The notes under the pieces were generated by a model. It did no database searches, was not told where the DNA came from, and saw nothing but the letters and a program-made list of their open reading frames with translations. A stretch of 64,000 bases of DNA from Enterobacter vonholyi. GTDB lineage: Bacteria; Pseudomonadota; Gammaproteobacteria; Enterobacterales; Enterobacteriaceae. The stretch's first letter is position 1, and each line of letters starts with the position of its first letter. Positions 1 to 8,198 of this stretch are shown in pieces. The stretch lies in the NCBI RefSeq assembly GCF_008364555.1, contig NZ_VTUC01000006.1, positions 558,001 to 622,000 of the forward strand, in the 5' to 3' direction. Both the position numbers and the translations under genes were made by a program.

Positions 1-2
1 AT

Positions 3-197
3 ATCTCCTCAGAGGTCGATCCGCAAAAACGCCTGCAGCTGACCGGCGACGCCCAGCGCTACCTGCTGGATAACGCCTACGTCATTCCAATTTTCGAGGA
101 GCCGCAGGTCTTTGCCGGTGCGCCGTGGCTAAAAGGCGTCAATTTTGAAGCGGTCGGCCGCCCGTCGTTCTACGGCGCGTGGATTGAGAAACACTGA
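3..197 (+). CDS. Peptide-type ABC transporter substrate-binding protein, C-terminal end only
   Basis: Only the last 64 codons lie in the window, with no start. The reading frame is open from base 3 to the TGA at 195-197 and ends in W-I-E-K-H. Segments such as YLLDNAYVIPIFEEP followed by a conserved-looking tail are typical of the C-terminal lobe of family 5 (DppA/OppA-type) solute-binding proteins, but the fragment is too short to place precisely. The stop is 10 bases upstream of an inner-membrane permease gene, so it is read as the binding protein of the importer encoded by the next three genes. The family assignment rests mainly on that context. Confidence 0.75.
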   Translation: MSSEVDPQKRLQLTGDAQRYLLDNAYVIPIFEEPQVFAGAPWLKGVNFEAVGRPSFYGAWIEKH

Positions 198-207
198 GGA
201 GCTGACG

Positions 208-1152
208 ATGCGCCACGCACTTCTTCAACGCTTTGGTCACGGGCTGCTGGTACTGTGGGCCGCCTTTACCCTCTCGTTCGTGTTGCTCCAGGTGCTGCCG
301 GGCGACGCGGTGCTGATTAAATTTCAGAACCCGGACCTGGGCTTAAGCCCGGCGCAAATTGAGGAGATGCGCGTGGCCTACGGCGCGGACAGCCCGCTGT
401 GGCAGCAATACGGCCATACGCTGCTGGCGATGCTGCGCGGGGATTTCGGCTATTCGTTACAGGCCGGGGTGCCGGTCAGCGAGCTGATTGCCAGCAATCT
501 GCCGGATACCCTGAGCCTCGCCCTGCCCGCCTTTTTACTCGCGGTTCTGCTGGCGTTTGCGCTGGCCTTTGCGTCGCGTCTGCCGGGTCTGCGCTGGCTG
601 AGCAATACCCTCCAGTCTCTGCCGGTCCTGTTTATCTCTTTACCGACGTTCTGGCTGGGGATTGCCCTCATCCAGCTCTTTTCTTTTCAGCTGCGGCTGA
701 TCCCGGTGATTAACCCGACGCCGCTGCAGGGGCTGATCCTGCCGATCGTGACCGTCGCGATCCCGATCTCCGCCCCGCTGGCACAAATCCTGATGCGCAG
801 CCTCGACCAGGTGGCGACGCAGCCGTTTGTTGCCGTAGCCCGGGCCAAAGGGCTGAGTGAAACCGCCGTGCTGTGGCGTCACGTGACCCGCAACGCCCTG
901 CTGCCTGTCCTGAACATTGCCGGGCTGCTGCTGGGCGAGCTGATTGCCGGGGCGCTGATCACGGAAACCGTTTTTGGCCGCAGCGGGCTCGGGCAGCTGA
1001 CCCAGCAGGCGGTGAATAACCAGGATATTGCCGTGCTTCAGGCGGTAGTAATGATTTCCGCCCTCGGCTTTGTCCTGATCAACCTGCTGGTGGACCTGCT
1101 TATGCCGCTGCTGGATCCCCGTCTGCAAACCGTTACCGGAGGTGCATCATGA
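208..1152 (+). CDS. ABC transporter permease, DppB/OppB type
   Basis: Inner-membrane permease of a peptide/nickel/opine-type ABC importer, 314 aa. An N-terminal membrane helix (about residues 9-31) is followed by a periplasmic stretch containing the G-D-F-G-Y-S segment usual in this family. The binding-protein-dependent transport domain covers about 95-310, with the cytoplasmic EAA-type coupling loop (A-R-A-K-G-L-S...W-R-H) near 207-225. I chose the ATG at 208 because GAGGAG precedes it at 197-202; the frame is open further upstream, but those residues overlap the previous gene and are not family-like. The stop overlaps the next start by 4 bases (ATGA), so the two are translationally coupled. 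Confidence 0.92.
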   Translation: MRHALLQRFGHGLLVLWAAFTLSFVLLQVLPGDAVLIKFQNPDLGLSPAQIEEMRVAYGADSPLWQQYGHTLLAMLRGDFGYSLQAGVPVSELIASNLPDTLSLALPAFLLAVLLAFALAFASRLPGLRWLSNTLQSLPVLFISLPTFWLGIALIQLFSFQLRLIPVINPTPLQGLILPIVTVAIPISAPLAQILMRSLDQVATQPFVAVARAKGLSETAVLWRHVTRNALLPVLNIAGLLLGELIAGALITETVFGRSGLGQLTQQAVNNQDIAVLQAVVMISALGFVLINLLVDLLMPLLDPRLQTVTGGAS

Positions 1153-2000
1153 GCCTGGTCGATTACGCTGCCGCCGCGCGAAAACGCGTTCCCGGCTGGC
1201 AGGGCGTCGCGTGGCAGCCCGGACTGTGGCTGGCATGGGCGGTAATTATCATTGCGATTTTCGCCGCCGTGGCGCCCGGCCTGTTAACCCACTACAGCCC
1301 GATTGAGGGCATCGCCGGAGCGCAACGTCTGGCGCCGCAGGCGGGACACTGGCTCGGCACCGATCAGCTTGGCCGCGATGTTTACACCCGTATTGTGTAC
1401 GGTGCGTCCCACTCCCTGAGCGCGGCGCTAGCTGCCGTCACGATGGGGCTGGTGGTCGGCACAGGTCTGGGGGTCATCGCCGGAGCGTTCGCCGGACGCG
1501 TCGAGTCTTTCCTGATGCGTTTTGTCGACGTGCTGTTGTCCATTCCGTCACTGCTGCTCTCGCTGACGGTTATTATTCTGCTCGGGTTTGGCACCGTTAA
1601 CGCCGCCATTGCCGTCGGCGTGGCCTCTATCGCCAGCTTCGCCCGCCTCGCGCGCGGTGAAGTGGTGCGCATCCGCCATACGGATTACGTCGAAGCGGCG
1701 TTTGGCAGCGGCGGGACGTTTTTCGCCGTGCTGTGGCGACACATCCTGCCCAACGCGTTAACCGCCGTTCTTGCCTTTGCCACGCTCCAGTTTGGTCAGG
1801 CTATCCTGGCCCTTTCAACGCTGAGCTTTCTCGGCTATGGCACCCCGCCGCCCGTGCCGGAATGGGGATTATTGATCGCCGAAGGCCGTAACTATCTCTC
1901 TACCGCCTGGTGGTTAACCACCTTCCCCGGCGTGGTCGTCATCGCCGTCGTGCTTGCCACCAACCGTATCAGCCAGCAGTTCAGCGGAGGCCTGAAATGA
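1149..2000 (+). CDS. ABC transporter permease, DppC/OppC type
   Basis: Second permease of the same importer, 283 aa. The first membrane helix is at about residues 25-47. It is followed by the segment H-W-L-G-T-D-Q-L-G-R-D-V, a hallmark of DppC/OppC proteins, then a five-helix transport domain with the EAA loop at about 170-202. It pairs with the DppB-type subunit to form the membrane channel. It overlaps the genes on both sides by 4 bases, the compact arrangement of one transcription unit. The substrate cannot be read from the permease. The downstream oxidoreductases suggest a catabolic substrate rather than ordinary peptides. Confidence 0.92.
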   Translation: MSLVDYAAAARKRVPGWQGVAWQPGLWLAWAVIIIAIFAAVAPGLLTHYSPIEGIAGAQRLAPQAGHWLGTDQLGRDVYTRIVYGASHSLSAALAAVTMGLVVGTGLGVIAGAFAGRVESFLMRFVDVLLSIPSLLLSLTVIILLGFGTVNAAIAVGVASIASFARLARGEVVRIRHTDYVEAAFGSGGTFFAVLWRHILPNALTAVLAFATLQFGQAILALSTLSFLGYGTPPPVPEWGLLIAEGRNYLSTAWWLTTFPGVVVIAVVLATNRISQQFSGGLK

Positions 2001-3604
2001 CCGTACTCTCGGTAGAAAACCTGACCATCAGCTACCGTACCGCGCGCCAGTGGCGCGAGGTGGTGCATAACGTCAGCTTTACCCTCAGGCGAGGGGAAAT
2101 GCTGGCGTTTGTCGGCGAATCCGGATCCGGCAAAACGACCACGGCACAGGCGATCATTGGCCTGCTGGCGGATAACGCCCGTCGCGATGCGGGGAAAATC
2201 GTGCTCAACGACGAGGAGATTAGCCGGTGGTCAGCGAAGCGTCTCGATACCCTGCGCGGGGCGCGAATCAGCTTGGTTCCGCAGGATCCGGGTAATTCAC
2301 TCAACCCGGTGAAGACGATCGGTGGTCAGGTCGGGGAAATTATTCAGCTGCACCAGAAGGTAACTCGCGCCCAACGCGACGAGCTGGTGCTTGCCCTGCT
2401 GACAAAGGTCGGCCTGAGCCACCCCGAACAGCGCATGACGCAGTATCCGCACCAGCTCTCCGGCGGAATGAAACAGCGCGTGTTGATTGCCATCGCGATA
2501 GCGCTGTGTCCGGATGTCATCATTGCCGATGAGCCCACCAGCGCGCTGGACGTGACGGTGCAAAAACGTATTCTCGATCTGCTGGATATCCTGCGCCGGG
2601 AATCGGGTACTGCCGTTCTGTTTGTCACCCACGATCTGGCGCTGGCCGCTCAGCGCGCGGACAGGCTGCTGGTTTTTCGCCATGGTGAGGTTCAGGAGCA
2701 CGGCGACACCGCCGACATCGTTCGCACGCCGCAGCACGCCTACACCCGCCAGCTGCTGAGCGATCTCCAGGGCCAGCGCCTGACCATCGCCCCGGTAGCC
2801 GGCCTGCCGCTCGCGTCACCGGCCATTCGCGCCCGCGCCATCAGCAAACGGTTCTCGCTGGGTAAAGGTCATCAGCTTCAGGCGCTGGATCGGGTGACGT
2901 TTGACGTCAGACGCGGCAGCACCCATGCGCTGGTCGGTGAATCCGGCTCCGGGAAGACCACCCTCGCCCGTATTTTGCTGGGTTTTGAACAGGCCGACAG
3001 CGGACAGGTCATTATTGATGACATTGATGCCACCGCGCTCAGCCGCGAGGCCCGTCGTCAGCTGCGCCAGAAGATCCAGTTTGTTTACCAGAACCCGTTC
3101 GCCTCTCTCGACCCGCGTCAGACGCTGCTTGACATCATCGAAGAGCCCCTGAAGAACTTTTCCCGCCTCGCGAAGGCTGAGCGAAAGGTGCTAGTGGAAA
3201 CCGTGGCGCAGCGGGTTGCGCTGCCCGTCGAACTCCTGACCCGCACCGCCAGGGAGCTATCAGGCGGTCAGCGCCAGCGCGTGGCCATCGCCCGGGCGCT
3301 GATTCTGGAGCCGACTATTCTGGTGCTGGACGAAGCCACCTCCGCGCTGGACGTCACCGTGCAGGCGCAGATCCTGGCACTGCTTCAGCAGTTACAGCAG
3401 CAGCTGGGATTAACCTACCTGTTCATCACGCACGATCTCTCCACCGTTCGCCGGATCGCCCACAGCGTCACGGTGCTGCGCAGCGGTCAGGTGGTCGAAC
3501 AGGGCGACGTCGAAACCTTATTCACGTCGCCACAGAACGACTATACCCGCGAGCTGATTGCTGCCATTCCCCATTTTTCACCCGCTACGGAGGAGTTCGC
3601 ATGA
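1997..3604 (+). CDS. Fused double ATP-binding protein of peptide-type ABC importer
   Basis: Single polypeptide of 535 aa carrying both ATPase domains, equivalent to DppD fused to DppF. Each half has a Walker A G-E-S-G-S-G-K-T motif (first at residues 40-47, second in the codons around 2935-2960), an ABC signature (L-S-G-G-M and L-S-G-G-Q) and a Walker B aspartate (A-D-E-P-T-S and L-D-E-A-T-S). The start at ATG 1997 overlaps the preceding stop; upstream open frame lies inside the permease gene. Fused NBDs of this type are common in GsiA/YejF-like systems, so a glutathione- or modified-peptide-like substrate is possible but not shown. Confidence 0.93.
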   Translation: MTVLSVENLTISYRTARQWREVVHNVSFTLRRGEMLAFVGESGSGKTTTAQAIIGLLADNARRDAGKIVLNDEEISRWSAKRLDTLRGARISLVPQDPGNSLNPVKTIGGQVGEIIQLHQKVTRAQRDELVLALLTKVGLSHPEQRMTQYPHQLSGGMKQRVLIAIAIALCPDVIIADEPTSALDVTVQKRILDLLDILRRESGTAVLFVTHDLALAAQRADRLLVFRHGEVQEHGDTADIVRTPQHAYTRQLLSDLQGQRLTIAPVAGLPLASPAIRARAISKRFSLGKGHQLQALDRVTFDVRRGSTHALVGESGSGKTTLARILLGFEQADSGQVIIDDIDATALSREARRQLRQKIQFVYQNPFASLDPRQTLLDIIEEPLKNFSRLAKAERKVLVETVAQRVALPVELLTRTARELSGGQRQRVAIARALILEPTILVLDEATSALDVTVQAQILALLQQLQQQLGLTYLFITHDLSTVRRIAHSVTVLRSGQVVEQGDVETLFTSPQNDYTRELIAAIPHFSPATEEFA

Positions 3605-4590
3605 CGCGAAAACGCCTGGGATTTTTCACCCGCTTGCTTGACGACGCCACGCCGAAGGAGCGCTATCGTCTGGCAACCGAACAGATCCGCCACGCCGAAC
3701 GCCACGGTTTTGACAGCGCCTGGATTGCTCAGCACCACTTCCATGAAAGTGAAGGCGGCCTGCCGTCGCCGCTGCTATTTCTGGCACACGTAGCCGCACA
3801 TACCGAAACCATTCGACTCGGCACGGCCATCATTACCCTGCCGATGGAAAACCCGCTGCGCGTCGCAGAAGATGCCGCGGTGCTGGATTTACTCGCCGAT
3901 GGACGTCTCGAAGCCGGTTTTGGTTCGGGCGGCACGCCGACCTCTTTCCTGCCGTTCGGACTGACGTTCGAACAGCGCGGCGCGGCCTTTGCTGACCATC
4001 TACATGTGATCCAGAGCGCCTGGCGCGGGGATTCGCTCACCCATCCGGATAACCACCTGTACCCGCCAGCGCCACAGCTTGCTGACCGGATCTGGATTGC
4101 CACCTTTTCCGTCGACGGTGCCGTTCGCGCCGCGCGGGCCGGACACGGTTTGATGCTCTCCCGCACGCAGCCGCGCCCGGCAGACCAGTTGGATTTAACG
4201 CTCGACGCGATCCAGAACCCGATTGTGGATGCCTACCTTGAGGCGCTGCCTGCGGGCATCGCACCGCGCATTCTTGCCTCACGTACCGCGTTCGTCGCCG
4301 ACAGCGATGACTATGCGCTGAAAGTTGCGACGCCGGGCCTCACGAAACAGGCACAGCAGCATCGCGCTGCCGGACACGCGGTTAAAGGTGACACCGTCAC
4401 AGATTTTCGTCGCCAGTTCGACGCCCACATCGGTTCGCCCGAGACGGTGCTGCGTTCGCTGCAGGCCGATTCCGTTCTCCGGCGCGCCACGGACATCTCA
4501 TTCCAGGTCCATTCGGTCGAGCCCATCCATCGCGACACGCTGCGCTCTATCGAACTGATCGCCGAACATATTGCCCCCCACATCCTTTGA
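3601..4590 (+). CDS. Luciferase-like FMN-dependent monooxygenase (LLM family)
   Basis: A 329-aa flavin-dependent oxidoreductase of the bacterial luciferase superfamily. Visible features are the N-terminal strand with G-F-F-T-R, the W-I-A-Q-H-H-F-H-E motif near residue 41, the T-I-R-L-G-T-A strand and the D-G-R-L-E-A-G-F-G-S-G-G flavin-binding segment. Such enzymes use reduced FMN and O2 to oxidise or cleave small substrates. It overlaps the ATPase gene by 4 bases and is followed 10 bases later by a CMD/peroxidase gene. The combination of importer, LLM enzyme and CMD protein recurs in enterobacteria (the family named after KPN_01858, from memory). The substrate is unknown. Confidence 0.88.
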   Translation: MTRKRLGFFTRLLDDATPKERYRLATEQIRHAERHGFDSAWIAQHHFHESEGGLPSPLLFLAHVAAHTETIRLGTAIITLPMENPLRVAEDAAVLDLLADGRLEAGFGSGGTPTSFLPFGLTFEQRGAAFADHLHVIQSAWRGDSLTHPDNHLYPPAPQLADRIWIATFSVDGAVRAARAGHGLMLSRTQPRPADQLDLTLDAIQNPIVDAYLEALPAGIAPRILASRTAFVADSDDYALKVATPGLTKQAQQHRAAGHAVKGDTVTDFRRQFDAHIGSPETVLRSLQADSVLRRATDISFQVHSVEPIHRDTLRSIELIAEHIAPHIL

Positions 4591-4600
4591 GGAGACACCT

Positions 4601-5692
4601 ATGTCATTAAGTCACGACATTCTCGCCGAGCTGGCGGAAATTAAACCCGGTTCCCCTCTGGCAGAGGCGCGCGCCACGCGGGACGCCGCCACAAGACACG
4701 CGCAGGGCAGCTACGAAATCTTATTTACCCAGCAGGACAGCGATTTTGCGCTGGACGAACGCTTCGCCGTCGCGGCAAAAGTCGCCAGGTGGCACAACGC
4801 GGAGGCGCTGGCCGCACACTATGCGGGGTTTGGCCTGGCAGACCCGACCTCCGACCGTCTGACCCCGGCGCTGAACTTCGCGCGCCTGCTGACCTTCTCT
4901 CCCGTCGAAGCCACGCCCGCATCGTTAAAGGCGCTGACCCAGGCGGGATGGAACAAAGAAGGTATCGTGACCCTGGCGCAGCTGATCGCCTTTGTCAGCT
5001 TCCAGAGCCGACTGATTGCCGGGCTGCGGCTGCTGAACGACAGGCCAGTCGCCACAAGCGATGCCCCGGTGGCGGCAGGCGTCTGGCACACGACCGCAAC
5101 CACGGCCACCGGCAAGGCGGCTCCCGTCGCCTTCACCCAGCAGGAACTGGGCTGGGAACCATGGATCGCCGCCAAACCTCTGGCGGATTTTCGTGATGAC
5201 GAGGTTGCGATCCTGGCGAAGTTTGGCCACACCGATTCCGACTATTTCCGCCTGCTGGGCCGCAACCTGCCGGTGCTTGAACAGCGCACGCTAACGGATA
5301 AAGGGATTTTTTATACGCCGGGGGGATTGCCGCGCGCCGAGCGCGAGCTGGCCGCAACGGTCGCCAGTAAAATTAACGGCTGCATCTACTGCGCATCTGT
5401 CCATGCGCGGAAAGCGAGCCAGCTGTCAAAGGATGACGCTGCGGTAGAGGCCCTGCTGGCCGTGCGTCCAGGACAATCCCTGAGCGAGGGACAATCTGCG
5501 CGCTGGCAGGCGGAGATAAATTTTGCGGCGGCGCTATCGGTTACTCCGCCTGCCGCCACGCCGCTGCACCTTGCCGCGCTTGAAAAAGAGGGGCTGGACA
5601 CCTTAGCCCAGCTTGACCTGGTGCAGTCCGCCGCGTTCTTCGCATGGGCGAACCGACTGATGCTGACCCTGGGCGAGCCCTGGCTTGCCTGA
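4601..5692 (+). CDS. Fusion of a CMD-domain protein with an AhpD-like peroxidase domain
   Basis: A 363-aa protein built from two carboxymuconolactone-decarboxylase-type helical domains. The N-terminal copy (about residues 35-145) lacks cysteines at the active-site position. The C-terminal copy (about 190-350) has the AhpD-type redox motif C261-x2-C264-x3-H268. It therefore resembles two proteins, a CMD protein and an alkylhydroperoxidase-like protein, that are separate genes in some bacteria (Avi_7170 and Avi_7169 families, from memory). It may reduce a peroxide made by, or act on the product of, the upstream flavin monooxygenase. The ATG at 4601 is preceded by GAGGAG at 4589-4594. Last gene of the operon, ending 6 bases before convergent araJ. 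Confidence 0.85.
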   Translation: MSLSHDILAELAEIKPGSPLAEARATRDAATRHAQGSYEILFTQQDSDFALDERFAVAAKVARWHNAEALAAHYAGFGLADPTSDRLTPALNFARLLTFSPVEATPASLKALTQAGWNKEGIVTLAQLIAFVSFQSRLIAGLRLLNDRPVATSDAPVAAGVWHTTATTATGKAAPVAFTQQELGWEPWIAAKPLADFRDDEVAILAKFGHTDSDYFRLLGRNLPVLEQRTLTDKGIFYTPGGLPRAERELAATVASKINGCIYCASVHARKASQLSKDDAAVEALLAVRPGQSLSEGQSARWQAEINFAAALSVTPPAATPLHLAALEKEGLDTLAQLDLVQSAAFFAWANRLMLTLGEPWLA

Positions 5693-5698
5693 ATTCGA

Positions 5699-6874
5699 TC
5701 AGGCTAGCGCGCGAGCGTTAGCCTGAGCCCGTCTGGCCCGCAGGTAACCGTAGATCAACAGCGCGCTCATGGCCGAGAACGAGAGTATCGCCGCAGGCAG
5801 CGTGACGTAGCGCCAGCTAAAGCCGAGGGTAATCATCATCCCGCCAAAATATGCACCGATCGCGCTGCCGAGATTAAACGCCATCTGCCCGCCCGCGGCA
5901 CCCAGCATCTCACCGCCCTTCGCATTTTGCAGAAGCAGAATTTGTAGCGGCGCAGAGAGCGCAAACAGCCCGGCACAACAGATAAAACCCATGACCAGCG
6001 AGGCCGTTTTCAGTTCGCCACAGGCGAAAAGCAGCAGCAGCGAGGCGACAATCACCATGTCGGTGGTCGCCGCAATGCGCAGCGGGCTAAAGCGTCCCGA
6101 GAGCTTGCCGCTCAACAGGTTGCCCAACACCATGCCAAGCCCCATTAGCATCATGATGGCCGTCATCACCCCTTCTGAAAAACCGGAGACGTTGACCATA
6201 AACGGCTTAACGAAGCTGAACCACGCGAACACACCGGCATTGCCAAACATGGTGGCGGCAAAAATCAGCCAGGGTTCTGGTTTTTTCAGAAAGTGGAACT
6301 GCTCGGTTAATTTAATTTCCGATGTGTCGCGGATGTTCGGCACCCAGATCAGCACCGAGAGGATCACCAGCGCATCGAACAGGGCTATCAGGAAAAAGGT
6401 ATAACGCCAGCTGAACTGATGCCCCAGCCAGGTGCCGAGCGGCACACCCACCAGGTTGGCGACGGTCATTCCGGCGATCATCCCGGCCACCGCGACCGTC
6501 ACCTTACCCGGCGGCGCGATTTTAGAAAGAATAATCGCCCCGACGCCGAAAATGGCGCCGTGCGGGAAACCGGAAATCAAGCGCCCGGTCGCCAGCCAGA
6601 AATATGACGTAGAAAACGTAAACAGAGCGTTCCCAACCGCGCACAGGGCAACCAGAAACAGCAGCGTAGTTTTTAAGGAGAACCTGCCTGAGAAAAGCGC
6701 CACAATCGGGGCGCCAATCACCACGCCGAAGGCGTAAAACGAGATCATATTCCCGGCGGAGGGAATCGAAATACCGCTGTCATGCGCCAGCTCGGTTAAC
6801 ACGCCCATAATGCCAAATTCAGCCATGCCAAGGCCAAATGTGCCAAGCGCCAGCGAAAATAATGTCTTTTTCAT
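5699..6874 (-). CDS. araJ: AraJ, major facilitator superfamily efflux protein
   Basis: A 391-aa inner-membrane MFS protein with 12 predicted helices. The N-terminus (L-A-L-G-T-F-G-L-G-M-A-E-F-G-I-M-G-V-L) and long internal blocks such as the L-I-F-A-A-T-M-F-G-N-A-G-V-F-A-W-F-S region closely match E. coli AraJ as I remember it. In E. coli AraJ is arabinose-inducible and of uncertain physiological substrate, probably a sugar or arabinoside exporter. There is no ara gene nearby here, so the locus differs from K-12. It converges on the preceding operon with only 6 bases between the stops. Confidence 0.9.
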   Translation of the reverse strand: MKKTLFSLALGTFGLGMAEFGIMGVLTELAHDSGISIPSAGNMISFYAFGVVIGAPIVALFSGRFSLKTTLLFLVALCAVGNALFTFSTSYFWLATGRLISGFPHGAIFGVGAIILSKIAPPGKVTVAVAGMIAGMTVANLVGVPLGTWLGHQFSWRYTFFLIALFDALVILSVLIWVPNIRDTSEIKLTEQFHFLKKPEPWLIFAATMFGNAGVFAWFSFVKPFMVNVSGFSEGVMTAIMMLMGLGMVLGNLLSGKLSGRFSPLRIAATTDMVIVASLLLLFACGELKTASLVMGFICCAGLFALSAPLQILLLQNAKGGEMLGAAGGQMAFNLGSAIGAYFGGMMITLGFSWRYVTLPAAILSFSAMSALLIYGYLRARRAQANARALA

Positions 6875-7009
6875 GCCTCAACCACGGGTTAATCACTCGC
6901 AGCGGGCATTATTGAATAATCTTGTATGGTGAGCCAGTTCAAATCAGATGGCTGACAGGTTAATCCATTAATTCAGGAGTTTTCTCCAACCGCGACACGG
7001 GGCAATGGA

Positions 7010-7040
7010 AAACAAAAAGCCCCGGCAGGCGTCAGGGCTT
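7010..7040 (-). terminator. Rho-independent terminator of the effector/immunity unit
   Basis: On the minus strand a hairpin with AGCCC/GGGCT outer pairs (7018-7039) is followed by a run TTTTTGTTTT. It lies 23 bases beyond the stop of the lipoprotein gene and fits an intrinsic terminator for the two-gene unit read from 7937 down to 7063. Confidence 0.75.
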
Positions 7041-7062
7041 TAAAGGGTTTAAGGTCTGGCTT

Positions 7063-7572
7063 TTACGGTGTGCTTTCTGCCGCTGCTTTAGCGCGTGTAA
7101 TCGCGCCAGCATTGAAAATTGGGTGCTCGTGATTGTTCGTTACGTCACGAACGCGGTAAATTTTCCATGCATCATCTTCACGACGAAGAAATACCTCCAG
7201 GTGAATGCTTCTCCCGTTACCCGCCCCTTCAATAACCTGGACTGCTTCACCGTTTAAAAATGACCTGGCGTTTTCCACTCGTAACGCAGGTATCCATTCA
7301 CGAGAATAATCTTGGGTATACGTAAAATAGTCAGACTCTATTAACTCCTGTTCAGAGATTTCCTGAATGGTATTAATGCGAGCAATCGTATCAGCAGAAA
7401 CATATTTACGCAGTTCGTCGGCAGGATAAGGCCTGGTTTCATCGCTGCCGAATACGGAAAGATAGGATTTATAAAATGATTCAGTAGCGTCTTGTGCGCT
7501 ACGTTCTTGATTGGCAGCCGAACTACATCCCACCAGCAACATAACGAATGATAACAATATCCTTTTCATCAA
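7063..7572 (-). CDS. Predicted lipoprotein, DUF3828-like; putative immunity protein
   Basis: A 169-aa protein with a lipoprotein signal peptide: basic start (M-M-K-R), hydrophobic stretch and lipobox L-L-V-G-C with the acylated cysteine at residue 16. The mature part resembles DUF3828-type small periplasmic domains (alternating helix start F-Y-K-S-Y and a C-terminal W-K-I-Y-R-V-R-D-V strand). Its start overlaps the stop of the upstream amidase-like gene by 4 bases. A membrane-anchored periplasmic partner encoded directly downstream of a peptidoglycan hydrolase without a signal peptide is the layout of a type VI effector and its immunity protein. DNA here is A/T-rich (22 G/C of 60 at 7321-7380), unlike the neighbours, which suggests acquisition. 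The immunity role is inferred. Confidence 0.7.
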   Translation of the reverse strand: MMKRILLSFVMLLVGCSSAANQERSAQDATESFYKSYLSVFGSDETRPYPADELRKYVSADTIARINTIQEISEQELIESDYFTYTQDYSREWIPALRVENARSFLNGEAVQVIEGAGNGRSIHLEVFLRREDDAWKIYRVRDVTNNHEHPIFNAGAITRAKAAAESTP

Positions 7573-7937
7573 TGCATCCTGTAAATTTTAAAGGATGGTT
7601 GCATTTTGCGGTATCCAGGCCCCGGATACATACTTTTTTGAACGAAATCAGAAATCCATTGTGTACCGTCATACATAGTCATGTGGCCTATGCCATTTCC
7701 ACCAGGGTATGGCTGTATCACGGCCACATCACCAGCAATTAACGTTGAACCGGGCGGCAGCTCACTGAATCCAGCACGTAATAATTCAACCCCATAATCT
7801 TTTGCATAATCTGTGTTCGCTACCTTAACACCGCCAGCCAGAATGGCAAGGCGGGTAAACTTGGCACATTCACTATGAGAGCGCCCCAGAGCGTGTGAAC
7901 GGAGATACGAAACCGCAGCGTCTTTATTCCAACTCAT
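7569..7937 (-). CDS. Small NlpC/P60-fold amidase, BPSL0067/Tae2-like; putative T6SS effector
   Basis: A 122-aa protein without a signal peptide. It has the layout of a papain-fold cell-wall amidase: a cysteine at the start of an early helix (S-E-C24-A-K-F-T) and a histidine in a strand (G-I-G-H85-M-T-M-Y-D), preceded by a G-D-V-A-V-I strand. This matches the BPSL0067/Tae2 group of type VI amidase effectors, which cut peptide crosslinks in peptidoglycan of rival cells. It is first in a two-gene unit with a lipoprotein that could block it. No type VI structural gene is present in the window, so delivery would rely on a system elsewhere. Alternatives are a phage-derived hydrolase or a housekeeping endopeptidase. 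Confidence 0.68.
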   Translation of the reverse strand: MSWNKDAAVSYLRSHALGRSHSECAKFTRLAILAGGVKVANTDYAKDYGVELLRAGFSELPPGSTLIAGDVAVIQPYPGGNGIGHMTMYDGTQWISDFVQKSMYPGPGYRKMQPSFKIYRMH

Positions 7938-8198
7938 TCTTAGTTCCTTTAAGTAAATAAGAATGAAATTAACGCATTAACCACATATAAAGAGCGGGAT
8001 TAAACGTGCTGATTTTATTGAATCCTCAGCATTCTAATAGGGGAACGGGTGCTAAGCACCTTCGTGAATACCTCATTATCTGCTTAAAAAAGTGTCGTGA
8101 AATTAATTACCTAAAAACAATACGTTTAATATCAGGTGGATTACACTTCATAGTGCGGCCTCGCTTTTTCCACGCCGGACAACCTGAGGATGACAATT

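Noticed and set aside
5699..6874. An arabinose regulon at araJ
   Set aside because: No araC, araBAD or clear AraC site is near; only the araJ product itself is recognised.
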